From JBKPIY01 sp046730475 (GTDB taxonomy: Bacteria; Actinomycetota; Thermoleophilia; Solirubrobacterales; 70-9): DNA of 9,303 nucleotides. The translations under genes and the position numbers were made by a program. Each line of letters starts with the position of its first letter. Position 1 is the first letter of the stretch. This document shows positions 1 through 5,189 of this stretch, in pieces. The stretch covers positions 1 to 9,303 of the forward strand of contig JBKPIY010000024.1 of NCBI GenBank assembly GCA_046730475.1. The letters run 5' to 3'. Under the pieces are notes generated by a model. That model saw only the letters and a list, made by a program, of their open reading frames with translations. It was not told the DNA's origin and searched no databases.

Positions 1-798
1 CATGGCCCCCCCGGCCCCCCCGCGGGGCGGCCGCCCGACCCGCGCCCGGCCCGCCCGCCCCCGCCCGGGGCCGGCCCCGCCCCGGGGGCGAAGTGTGTCG
101 TGATCGCCGCCTTGGCGCGCCGGCGACCCGCCGACGAGCACGCCCTGCGCTCGGCCAGCAGCGCGGTCGCGCGCGCCTGCGGCGGCGCGGTGGCGCCGCT
201 CGCGGTCGTCCGCCGAGATGAGATCGTGGTGGTAGCGCCGGCGGTCGGCCGCGACCTGCGGGCCGTGACCGAAGCCCTGCGCTCCTCGCAGGCGAAGCTG
301 TTGGCGCGCGGCCTCCCGCTGGCGATCGGCGTGAGCACGGTTCAGGACGGGCTCGAGCGAATTCCCGCCGCCTATCGCGAGGCCTGCGATGCCCGAGACC
401 GCCTCGATGCCCGGGGCGGGGTGGTGGCGCTCCCAACGCTCAGCGCCTTCGACTACCTGACCCTGATCGGCGGCGACACCGCGGGACGGATGATCTCCGA
501 GGCGGTCCGGGAGTTCGTCGAGCGGGATCTCGCCGAGGGCGGCGTTCTCTCACGGACGCTCCTCGCCTACGTCGCCGCCGACCTCAACGCGAGGGCCGCC
601 TCGGAGCGGCTCTATGTGCACGTGAACACGACCCACTACCGGCTCGGGAAGATCGCCGAGAGGACCGGCCGTGACCTGCGCAGCATTTCCGACGTGCTCG
701 AGCTGTTGATAGCAATCAAGCTCGCGCACAGAGGCGACCTCGCCAGGGGGCCAGACGCCCTCGCCGATTCCGCCGGCAGTCCCGAAGCGCAACTATGA
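1..798 (+). CDS. PucR/CdaR-family transcriptional regulator, C-terminal part (5' partial)
   Basis: The reading frame is open from the left edge to the TGA at 796-798, so the gene is cut by the window. The credible protein starts near base 91; the preceding 30 codons are a Pro/Gly/Arg run from almost pure G/C DNA and are probably not genuine. A GTG at 100 could be called as a start but lies inside the domain. The middle part (LPLAIGVSTVQDGLERIPAAY, then EACDARDRL) resembles the GGDEF-like domain of PucR proteins. The C-terminal 60 residues carry the PucR helix-turn-helix, with the typical stretch YVHVNTTHYRLGKIAERTGRDL. Family members are activators or repressors of catabolic genes that sense a metabolite through an N-terminal domain, here missing. 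The target cannot be told. A hairpin follows the stop codon. Confidence is high for the family and low for the true 5' end. Confidence 0.85.
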   Translation, partial: HGPPGPPAGRPPDPRPARPPPPGAGPAPGAKCVVIAALARRRPADEHALRSASSAVARACGGAVAPLAVVRRDEIVVVAPAVGRDLRAVTEALRSSQAKLLARGLPLAIGVSTVQDGLERIPAAYREACDARDRLDARGGVVALPTLSAFDYLTLIGGDTAGRMISEAVREFVERDLAEGGVLSRTLLAYVAADLNARAASERLYVHVNTTHYRLGKIAERTGRDLRSISDVLELLIAIKLAHRGDLARGPDALADSAGSPEAQL

Positions 799-800
799 AG

Positions 801-822
801 GCGACCCCCCTGCGCGGGTCGC
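801..822 (+). terminator. Hairpin after the PucR-like gene
   Basis: GCGACCC (801-807) and GGGTCGC (816-822) form a perfect 7-bp stem around an 8-base loop, only 2 bases after the stop codon. There is no U-run downstream, so it is at best a GC-rich, actinobacterial-style terminator. It could also end transcription from the minus-strand small gene at 893-1009. Confidence 0.4.
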
Positions 823-892
823 TCTCGGTGCCAGTCGGGTTGGGATCGTCCGCCGGGGGCGAGCGCAACAACCGGGGATGCGCGCAGCCTTG

Positions 893-1009
893 CTAGGCGT
901 ACGGGGCCAGGTAGACGAATACCCATACGTTTGCGATCACGATCGTAAGCAGCATGGCGCCGAGTGAGATCCTGTCCCGGGTCTCGCTCTCCTTCTGGCT
1001 CTTCTGCAT
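893..1009 (-). CDS. Small single-span membrane protein (38 aa), unknown function
   Basis: The minus strand encodes 38 residues from ATG at 1009 to TAG at 893. A polar, charged N terminus (MQKSQKESETRDR) is followed by one hydrophobic stretch, LGAMLLTIVIANVWVFVYLA, long enough to cross the membrane; the protein ends APYA. The charge pattern (charged N terminus, almost neutral C terminus) suggests the N terminus stays in the cytoplasm. A purine-rich GGAGGAGG sits 3-6 bases before the ATG, a strong ribosome binding site that decides the start. An in-frame ATG at 1054 would add 15 mostly basic residues but has no good binding site. It is transcribed away from the hydrolase at 1126, sharing a 116-bp divergent gap. 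I do not recognise the family. The hydrophobic segment and binding site make it more credible than a chance frame. Confidence 0.6.
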   Translation of the reverse strand: MQKSQKESETRDRISLGAMLLTIVIANVWVFVYLAPYA

Positions 1010-1125
1010 CGTCCTCCTCCTGTCCCGGTGAGTGTCGGCCTTGCGTTGCTCCATCAGCTCGGGCAAGGTACGCGCGGCGGCTGGCCGTGTCCTTGGGTGT
1101 GGCGTAGGAAAATTCGCGCGGCGGC

Positions 1126-2031
1126 TTGTGTGGTGAGCACAACGGCGCTGCCGCCGACCCGGCGATACTTCTCACCGCCGTGTCACCTCGAGCTCGAGAT
1201 TCCGATCCTCCGCGAGATCGGGTGCCTGAGCCCCGCTGGTGGGGTAACCACCTCGGCGAGCTCCGCTGGCAGCTCGACGCCGCCCGCCTTCTCTCTCATC
1301 CGGTGCTACGGGGCGGGGGGATTCCGCGGGGCGATCGCCGCTCGGTCCTGCTGTTGCCCGGGTTCCTGGCGGGCGATTACACACTGGCCACGCTCGGAAT
1401 CTGGCTGCGCAGGATCGGTTACAGGCCCCGTCGCGCCGGCTTCCTGACCAACACCGACTGCTCGGAACGGGCACTGCACCGAGTCGAAGCCCGCGCCGGC
1501 GCCTTGGTCGCCGCGGACGGTAGGCGCGTCGCCGTGCTCGGCCACAGCCGTGGCGCTCACCTCGCGAAGGCGCTTGCGGTGCGCCGTCCGGAGCTGGTCT
1601 CGCATGTGATCGGGCTCGGCGGTGGCTTGAATCGGCAGATGGCGATCAGCGCCCCGACCGCGGCTGTCGCCGCGCTCGTCCGCGCCTGGCACAGTCACAC
1701 CACCGATCGCCGCGAGCGGCGCGGCTGTCTCACCGAGGAGTGCCGTTGCTCGTTCACCCGAGACTACTCGGCGCCGTTCCCGGAGAGCGTCAGGCTGACG
1801 AGCATCTACTCGAAGGCGGACGGTGTTGTGCGCTGGGAGACCTGTGTGGCCCCCTATGCCGACAACGTGGAGGTTCAGGGGACCCACGTAGGCCTCGTCC
1901 TCAATCCCGAGGCCTACGTGGCGATAGCGACCGCGCTTGCCGCTCCCGCGCGCCCGCACATGGTCCCGCGACAAGGTCGCCCGGCGAAAACCCCTGAGGC
2001 CCCTGGGCCAACGGCGATCTGGCACGCTTAA
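1126..2031 (+). CDS. Alpha/beta-hydrolase fold protein (lipase/esterase-like)
   Basis: Up to 301 aa. Numbered from the TTG at 1126, the fold shows the early strand and oxyanion loop VLLLPGFLAGD (about 74-84), the nucleophile elbow GHSRG with Ser141, an acid at Asp232 (SKADGVV) and a His at 254 (QGTHVGLVLNPEAY): a complete, correctly ordered Ser-Asp-His triad. A Cys-rich insert (CLTEECRC, 201-208) lies between strand and acid, and Cys240 follows the acid; a disulfide is possible. No signal peptide is clear. The start is uncertain: TTG 1126 has only a distant GGAAA, and GTG at 1180 or GTG at 1222 are alternatives. The recognisable protein begins near PEPRWWG, just after 1222. The C-terminal 25 residues are polar and Pro-rich. 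The substrate is unknown; a short-chain or lipid ester is likely. The gene stands alone and converges on a MarR gene. Confidence 0.85.
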   Translation: MCGEHNGAAADPAILLTAVSPRARDSDPPRDRVPEPRWWGNHLGELRWQLDAARLLSHPVLRGGGIPRGDRRSVLLLPGFLAGDYTLATLGIWLRRIGYRPRRAGFLTNTDCSERALHRVEARAGALVAADGRRVAVLGHSRGAHLAKALAVRRPELVSHVIGLGGGLNRQMAISAPTAAVAALVRAWHSHTTDRRERRGCLTEECRCSFTRDYSAPFPESVRLTSIYSKADGVVRWETCVAPYADNVEVQGTHVGLVLNPEAYVAIATALAAPARPHMVPRQGRPAKTPEAPGPTAIWHA

Positions 2032-2048
2032 GCTCACCAATGGGTCGC

Positions 2049-2108
2049 GCAGCGATGGGGATGCTGCCCCGCAGGTGTGCAGCGATGGGGATGCTGCCCC
2101 GCAGGTGG
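2049..2108. repeat. Tandem 30-bp direct repeat (two copies)
   Basis: Units 2049-2078 and 2079-2108 match at 29 of 30 positions; only the last base differs (T/G). Each unit starts GCAGCGATGGGG and can fold on itself, since GCAGC pairs with GCTGC nine bases later. It sits 18 bp after the hydrolase stop, in the gap between convergent genes. The 30-bp period is a multiple of three, but no gene is apparent across it. Confidence 0.85.
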
Positions 2109-2167
2109 TTCAGGAGCCGGACAGGATTCCCGCCGCGCTCGGGCCGGTCGGCGTTCGTCTTTCTCCT

Positions 2168-2190
2168 GTCGCCTCGAGTCGTTCGGCGAC
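2168..2190. terminator. Hairpin between convergent genes
   Basis: GTCGCC (2168-2173) and GGCGAC (2185-2190) form a perfect 6-bp stem with an 11-base loop, followed on the plus strand by TTT. It lies between the ends of the hydrolase (2031) and the MarR gene (2217) and may serve either direction. The stem is short and the T-run weak. Confidence 0.35.
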
Positions 2191-2216
2191 TTTGCCCCTG
2201 ACCGATCCAACGGAGA

Positions 2217-2705
2217 TCAGGCGCCCAGCATCCGATCGGCGAGCCGGTCGAGGTCGCGGCCGAGCAGGTGGACGGCGCCCTCGAGCCGCAGTCGCTCGCT
2301 CTCGCCCAGCCGGGCGATGAAGCCCTCGATCGCCCTCTCCCGGGCGGCCTGGTGACGTCCCAGGAGGCGCCGGCCACCGCCGGTGAGGGCGATCGTCCGG
2401 TCCGAGCCCCGGCCGCCGCCGACCCGCTCGGCGAGGCCCAGAGCGGTCAGCCTGGCCGCCGCCTGACCCGACCGCCCGACGCTGAGCGCGGCCAGGGCCG
2501 CGAGCTCCCCGATGCTGAGCGGGGTCGGGCGGTCGGCCAGCACGATCAGGATTCGGATCTCGACCAGCGACAGGGGCGCGATCCCGGCGTCCCCGAGCTC
2601 GACCCGGGCGATCGCCCCCATCACCCGGTCGAGGAACCGCGCCAGCTCCCGCGCCGTTTGCCGGTTGGTCTCTGACCTCGGTCGCTCGGTGACCGGATCT
2701 CTCAT
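2217..2705 (-). CDS. MarR-family transcriptional regulator (first)
   Basis: A 162-aa protein from ATG 2705, a usual MarR length. An N-terminal helical stretch (about 15-35) leads to the winged helix: LSLVEIRILIVLADRP, then the helix-turn-helix IGELAALAALSVGRSGQAAA with recognition helix around SVGRSGQAAARL, and the wing GGGRGSDRTIALTGGGRRLL. A long C-terminal helix pair forms the dimer interface. MarR proteins bind DNA as dimers and usually repress a neighbouring gene until a small phenolic or oxidant ligand binds. A TTG at 2741 would give a 12-residue extension but lacks a binding site. ATG 2705 has GGGGGAA upstream and overlaps the stop of a tiny ORF by ATGA. It lies downstream of a second MarR gene on the same strand, with a 164-bp gap holding its own possible operator, so separate transcription is possible. 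No enzyme gene is directly coupled to it, so the target is unclear. Confidence 0.85.
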   Translation of the reverse strand: MRDPVTERPRSETNRQTARELARFLDRVMGAIARVELGDAGIAPLSLVEIRILIVLADRPTPLSIGELAALAALSVGRSGQAAARLTALGLAERVGGGRGSDRTIALTGGGRRLLGRHQAARERAIEGFIARLGESERLRLEGAVHLLGRDLDRLADRMLGA

Positions 2706-2731
2706 CGGGTTCCCCCGGGGTGGTCGACCAT
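2702..2731 (-). CDS. Possible 9-codon leader ORF overlapping the MarR start
   Basis: On the minus strand ATG at 2731 opens MVDHPGGTR and stops at TGA 2704-2702. The TGA overlaps the MarR ATG in the sequence ATGA, the geometry of translational coupling. GGGAGG lies only 2 bases before this ATG, closer than ideal, so initiation here is doubtful. The same bases are also read in the longer TTG-initiated version of the MarR protein. Confidence 0.25.
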   Translation of the reverse strand: MVDHPGGTR

Positions 2732-2761
2732 CGCCTCCCAATTAGACGCTCTCGACCAAAG

Positions 2762-2791
2762 AGCGAGCTAAGCGAACTGTTAGAGCTTGCT
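2762..2791. promoter_or_regulatory. Imperfect inverted repeat upstream of the first MarR gene
   Basis: AGCGAGCT (2762-2769) and AGCTTGCT (2784-2791) are inverted with 7 of 8 pairs and 14 bases between. A second overlapping pair, CTAA (2768-2771) and TTAG (2780-2783), lies inside. It is 57 bp upstream of the ATG at 2705, where a self-repression operator would be expected. Weak symmetry keeps confidence low. Confidence 0.25.
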
Positions 2792-2869
2792 GAGAATCGA
2801 CGGGCTAGCGCCCTGCCCTCGAACGTCTCACTGCTTTTTCGCGTCGAGGGGGCGTCCCATGTGGAATTG

Positions 2870-3385
2870 TCAATCCCAGTCGGCGGCGGGGCGAAGATCG
2901 AGCTCGTCCGTGTCCGCGATCCGCTTCAGGAGGTCGTGGAGCATTTGTGCCTCTGCCTCGCTCAGTGGAGCGATCAGCTCCTCGCCGCGCTTGCGGGAAG
3001 CCTCTCGGGCCTCGGCCAACTTGGCCTCGCCGGCGCCGGTCAGGAACAGGGCATGGCGGCGCCGGTCTCCAATCGCGCGGCGCCGCTCGAGCAGCCCCCC
3101 GGCCTCGAGCTCGTCGATCGCCGAGATCAGCCCGCTGGGATCGAGCCCCAGCGCCTCGCCGAGCTGCTGCTGGGAGGGACCGTCGGCGAGGTCGACGACG
3201 TTCATCAAGGCGAAGTGCTTGGGCCGGAGACCGAGTGGCTTCAGCAGCTCGGCGAAGCGCACCGATTGTCGGCGTCCGACCTTGCTCAGGAGATAGGCGA
3301 TCCGGGCCTCGAGCGGCGGCCCGGGCCTCGCGGCGGACACCGCCGGGGGTGTCGCTCGCGGCGAAGCTGGATTGGGCCGAGACAT
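2870..3385 (-). CDS. MarR-family transcriptional regulator (second)
   Basis: 171 aa from ATG 3385. After a Pro/Ala-rich tail of about 24 residues comes dimerisation helix 1 (EARIAYLLSKVGRRQSVRFAELL), then the winged helix at about 53-118: LRPKHFALMNVVDLADGPS, the HTH QQQLGEALGLDPSGLISAID, and the wing RRAIGDRRRHALFLT with the family's conserved Asp-Arg pair (107-108). The C-terminal helices close the dimer. It is a textbook MarR protein, more typical than its neighbour at 2217, and the two are clearly different paralogues. The gene is divergent from the SHOCT/DDN operon; a perfect inverted repeat with -10 boxes for both directions lies in the 111-bp gap, so it most likely represses itself and that operon. 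No strong ribosome binding site is seen (AGGTAG is 17 bases upstream). The inducer is unknown. Confidence 0.92.
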   Translation of the reverse strand: MSRPNPASPRATPPAVSAARPGPPLEARIAYLLSKVGRRQSVRFAELLKPLGLRPKHFALMNVVDLADGPSQQQLGEALGLDPSGLISAIDELEAGGLLERRRAIGDRRRHALFLTGAGEAKLAEAREASRKRGEELIAPLSEAEAQMLHDLLKRIADTDELDLRPAADWD

Positions 3386-3417
3386 GTCGGTTCAGTTTAT
3401 CTACCTGATGGGCTCAG

Positions 3418-3453
3418 TTACTGACTATACCAGCGATTGATATAGTCAGACAA
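3418..3453. promoter_or_regulatory. Divergent promoter pair with a perfect inverted-repeat operator
   Basis: CTGACTATA (3421-3429) and TATAGTCAG (3441-3449) are a perfect 9-bp inverted repeat with an 11-bp spacer; the half-site centres are 20 bp apart, two helical turns. On the minus strand TTGTCT (3453-3448), 18 bp, TATAGT (3429-3424) makes a good sigma-70 type promoter for the MarR gene. On the plus strand TATAGT (3441-3446), with a weak TTACTG at 3418-3423 and 17 bp between, serves the SHOCT gene. Each -10 box is inside an operator arm, so a bound dimer would block both. An extra palindrome TCAGTTACTGA lies at 3414-3424. Confidence 0.65.
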
Positions 3454-3496
3454 GTAGCGCGCCTACCAGCGCACAGGACACCGACGAAAGGACACC

Positions 3497-3817
3497 ATGT
3501 TTGATCTCACCACCCTCACCTCGCCGCTGGCCCTGGCCGACTCGGACGGTCCGGGCTGGTGGATCGTCTTCGCCCCGCTGGGCTGGCTTCTCGTGATCGG
3601 AACCCTGTTCGTTGTCCTGCGCCTCTTCTTGTTCCGTGGCGGGCGCTGGGGAGCGGGTTGGGGCTGCGGCCCCGGCGGGGGGCGGTACGGAGGAAGGATG
3701 AGCGCCGCGGATGTACTAGAGCGACGATTCGCCGAGGGCGAGCTGAGCGCCGACGATTACCGCGAGCGGCGGGCCATTCTCCAGGACTCGCCGGCTTCCG
3801 GCCATCCCGGGATTTGA
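3497..3817 (+). CDS. SHOCT-domain small membrane protein
   Basis: 106 aa from ATG 3497, with GAAAGGA 6 bases upstream as binding site. Residues about 21-46 (WWIVFAPLGWLLVIGTLFVV and on) form one membrane span. A Gly/Arg/Trp-rich linker (48-67) follows, and the C terminus (69-95, SAADVLERRFAEGELSADDY, then RERRAIL) is a clear SHOCT motif: a short amphipathic module found at protein ends in many bacteria, thought to mediate oligomerisation or interaction. Single-span proteins of this build are common in actinobacteria, and their role is not established. It is the first gene after the MarR-controlled promoter, and the DDN-type gene follows 96 bp later on the same strand with no obvious terminator, so the two are probably cotranscribed. 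Confidence 0.85.
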   Translation: MFDLTTLTSPLALADSDGPGWWIVFAPLGWLLVIGTLFVVLRLFLFRGGRWGAGWGCGPGGGRYGGRMSAADVLERRFAEGELSADDYRERRAILQDSPASGHPGI

Positions 3818-3848
3818 CCCCTTGGTAGACGACAGCGGAAGGAAGGCA

Positions 3849-3917
3849 ATGTCCGAGGGCCCCGCCAGTCCGGACCTCCGTCGGGGATTGTCACGGAGTA
3901 AGGAGGATCACTTGTGA
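3849..3917 (+). CDS. Possible 22-aa ORF coupled to the DDN-type gene
   Basis: ATG 3849 opens MSEGPASPDLRRGLSRSKED and ends HL before TGA at 3915-3917. It has a purine-rich AAGGAAGG just upstream of the ATG. Its stop overlaps the next gene's GTG start in GTGA, so ribosomes finishing here could restart on the next gene. The next gene also has its own perfect AGGAGG, which is encoded inside this ORF's Lys-Glu codons, so the frame may be accidental. No similarity is recognised. Confidence 0.35.
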   Translation: MSEGPASPDLRRGLSRSKEDHL

Positions 3918-4357
3918 GCGAGCGTCGCTATCTCAAGCCGCCGTGGATGCAGCGCCACGTCGGCAACCGCCTGGCACCGTTGTTCCGGCGGTCGCTGCTC
4001 TCGAAACTGTCGGTGCGTGGTCGTCGGACCGGACGCTGGCACACGGTTCCCGTTGCGGTTCTTGAGCGCGAAGGCGAGCGCTACCTGGTCTCCTACCGCG
4101 GCGAGAGCGACTGGGCGCTCAACCTGCGAGCCTCCCAGCGGGCTCGTCTCAGCCACGCGGGGGTGCTCGAGGAGATCACCGTGGTGGAGGTGCCCGCCGC
4201 CGAGCGCGCTGCCCTGCTCGAGGTCTATTCGGCCCGCTACGGCAAGCTGCCGACGGTCGCCAGGGTCCTGCGCGCGCTCCCCGATCCCGCCGACCACCCG
4301 ATCTTCCACATCATCGGCTCCGAGTCCGGCAGTCAGACGGGTCCCTCGCCAGGCTAG
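3914..4357 (+). CDS. DDN-type nitroreductase/quinone reductase family protein (deazaflavin F420-dependent)
   Basis: 147 aa from GTG 3914, chosen because AGGAGG (3901-3906) lies 7 bases upstream. The protein is the usual size for the family that includes mycobacterial Ddn: split beta-barrel proteins that bind the deazaflavin F420 and transfer hydride to quinones, nitro compounds or other electrophiles. Visible family features are LSVRGRRTGRWHTVPV (32-47), where the GR-TGR-P pattern matches the cofactor-binding start, EGERYLVSYRGESDW (53-67), and NLRAS (70-74), the typical NLRA helix. The C terminus RVLRALPDPADHPIFHI is followed by a polar tail. No signal peptide is seen. It is probably in one operon with the SHOCT gene under the divergent MarR protein, which fits a role in redox or xenobiotic stress; that role is inferred. 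The stop codon lies inside the first copy of an 8-bp direct repeat. Confidence 0.85.
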   Translation: MSERRYLKPPWMQRHVGNRLAPLFRRSLLSKLSVRGRRTGRWHTVPVAVLEREGERYLVSYRGESDWALNLRASQRARLSHAGVLEEITVVEVPAAERAALLEVYSARYGKLPTVARVLRALPDPADHPIFHIIGSESGSQTGPSPG

Positions 4358-4416
4358 CGACGGCGATGTAGCTGAAGGCAGGGCCCAGGTTCGAATCCCG
4401 GTCGGAGCGCTAGCGA
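4353..4416 (+). other. tRNA-like fragment lacking an anticodon arm, flanked by 8-bp direct repeats
   Basis: GGTTCGAATCCC at 4388-4399 is the canonical T-loop sequence, with a 4-of-5 T stem (CCAGG/CCCGG). Upstream, TAGCTGAAGGCAGGGC (4371-4386) looks like a D arm with the usual GG in its loop. Only a few bases separate the two arms, so the anticodon arm and variable loop are missing, and the presumed acceptor strands do not pair. The fragment is bracketed by GCTAGCGA at 4353-4360 and 4409-4416. These also allow a perfect 7-bp stem, GCTAGCG with CGCTAGC (4408-4414). It is not a functional tRNA. A decayed attachment site or deletion scar is plausible. Confidence 0.5.
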
Positions 4417-4477
4417 TTGGCGGTGCTCGGATAGCTCGACCAGGCGCCGGCGAAGCCGCTTGCTGCGAGGCCATCGC

Positions 4478-4497
4478 GGGGGTGCATCTGCATCCCC
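4478..4497. repeat. Strong imperfect palindrome
   Basis: The 20 bases run GGGGGTGCAT then CTGCATCCCC, pairing at nine positions (one G-T) around a two-base centre. It lies where the truncated minus-strand gene loses recognisable sequence. It shares ATGGGGATGC (minus strand, 4499-4490) with the tandem repeat at 2049-2108. It may act as a terminator for the minus strand. Confidence 0.4.
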
Positions 4498-4506
4498 ATG
4501 CACGGC

Positions 4507-4979
4507 GGATTCGCCGAGCAGCACCTCGAGCAGGCCGATCACGGTGTCGAGGACGCGAGCCTGCAGCCGGGCCGGCCTAGGGCCGGCACCGAGACGAGCG
4601 CGATTCGATGGGTCGGGCTGGCATGGCCGGCGAGGGTGCGCAGCCCGATCCGAAGCGGGACGTCGGTGAGGCAGACCGCCAGCTCCCAGTCCTCGCGCAG
4701 GAGACGGCGGTGGGCGGGGTCGATCAGCTCGGTGGCGGGCGCGGACGGGGTCACCATCCCATCGATCACCACCGGCACCTCCCAGTCGACGTCGGAGTAG
4801 AGCTGAGCAAGCCGGTCGCGCAGGGTCTCGGACAGCCCGCCCGCGAGCTTCTCCGCCAGGCCCGGCGCCGCGATCAGGCCGATCGCGATCCGGGGGCGCG
4901 CAATCGTTGGCTCGGAGGCCTCATCGCTCCCAGCGTTGATTATGCTCGAGCTCGCGCCTCGGTCGTGGCCCGGGCGCAT
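4507..4979 (-). pseudogene. Frameshifted and C-terminally truncated conserved hypothetical gene
   Basis: ATG 4979 opens 146 residues. The middle looks like a real conserved protein: RIAIGLIAAPGLAEKLAG, VDWEVPVVID, then REDWELAVCLTDVPLRIG and HRIALVSVPALG. Immediately after PALG (about 4580) the frame runs into unlikely sequence and stops at 4539, while another minus-strand frame continues convincingly as RLQARVLDTVIGLLEVLLGE to about 4507. One missing base (or two extra) explains this. The break falls on a perfect hairpin, GCCGGCC-TAG-GGCCGGC (4571-4587), where a slip or a sequencing error is easy. Beyond 4507 no sensible continuation is seen, so the rest of the gene is lost next to the tRNA-like scar. 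I recall similar unnamed actinobacterial proteins with a membrane-embedded C-terminal half, which would be the missing part; function unknown. Confidence 0.6.
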
Positions 4980-5189
4980 CGGGAGCCCTGCGAAGCCGCC
5001 GCGTACGGATCGAGGTCCTCGATCGTGCGCCGATGCGTGGGGGTTCGTCGATCAGGGTCTGCGAGCTTAACTCCAGGTCCGCACCGACGTGCAGCGGCTC
5101 GCCTGGCTCGATCTCCCGCTAACCCGGGTCCGCGGCCTCGGATGCCCGCTCCCTCGCGACATAGGTTGCAAACTGGCGACCGGCGCGTT
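4980..5189. other. Intergenic region without a supported gene; palindrome at 5008-5024
   Basis: This 210-bp gap lies between the truncated gene and the end of the cysteine hydrolase gene, both on the minus strand. The clear structure is GATCGAGG-T-CCTCGATC (5008-5024), a perfect 8-bp inverted repeat around one base and 29 bp upstream of the ATG at 4979, where an operator could sit. Short minus-strand peptide stretches (for example EIEPGEPLHVGADLEL) look slightly gene-like, but no continuous frame or start supports a gene; decayed coding sequence is possible. Confidence 0.4.

Noticed and set aside
1306..2040. Minus-strand 244-aa frame opposite the hydrolase.
   Set aside because: The plus strand carries a complete catalytic triad; the antisense frame has no recognisable domain.
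2049..2108. Start of a CRISPR array.
   Set aside because: The two units are directly adjacent with no spacers, and no cas gene is present.
2720..3424. Plus-strand 234-aa frame opposite the second MarR gene.
   Set aside because: It is antisense to a textbook winged-helix protein and crosses its promoter.
4317..4409. A full 92-base class II tRNA using GCTCCGA (4317-4323) as partner of TCGGAGC (4402-4408).
   Set aside because: The 7-bp match is perfect, but no D arm or anticodon arm fits in between and the left part encodes the end of the DDN-type protein.
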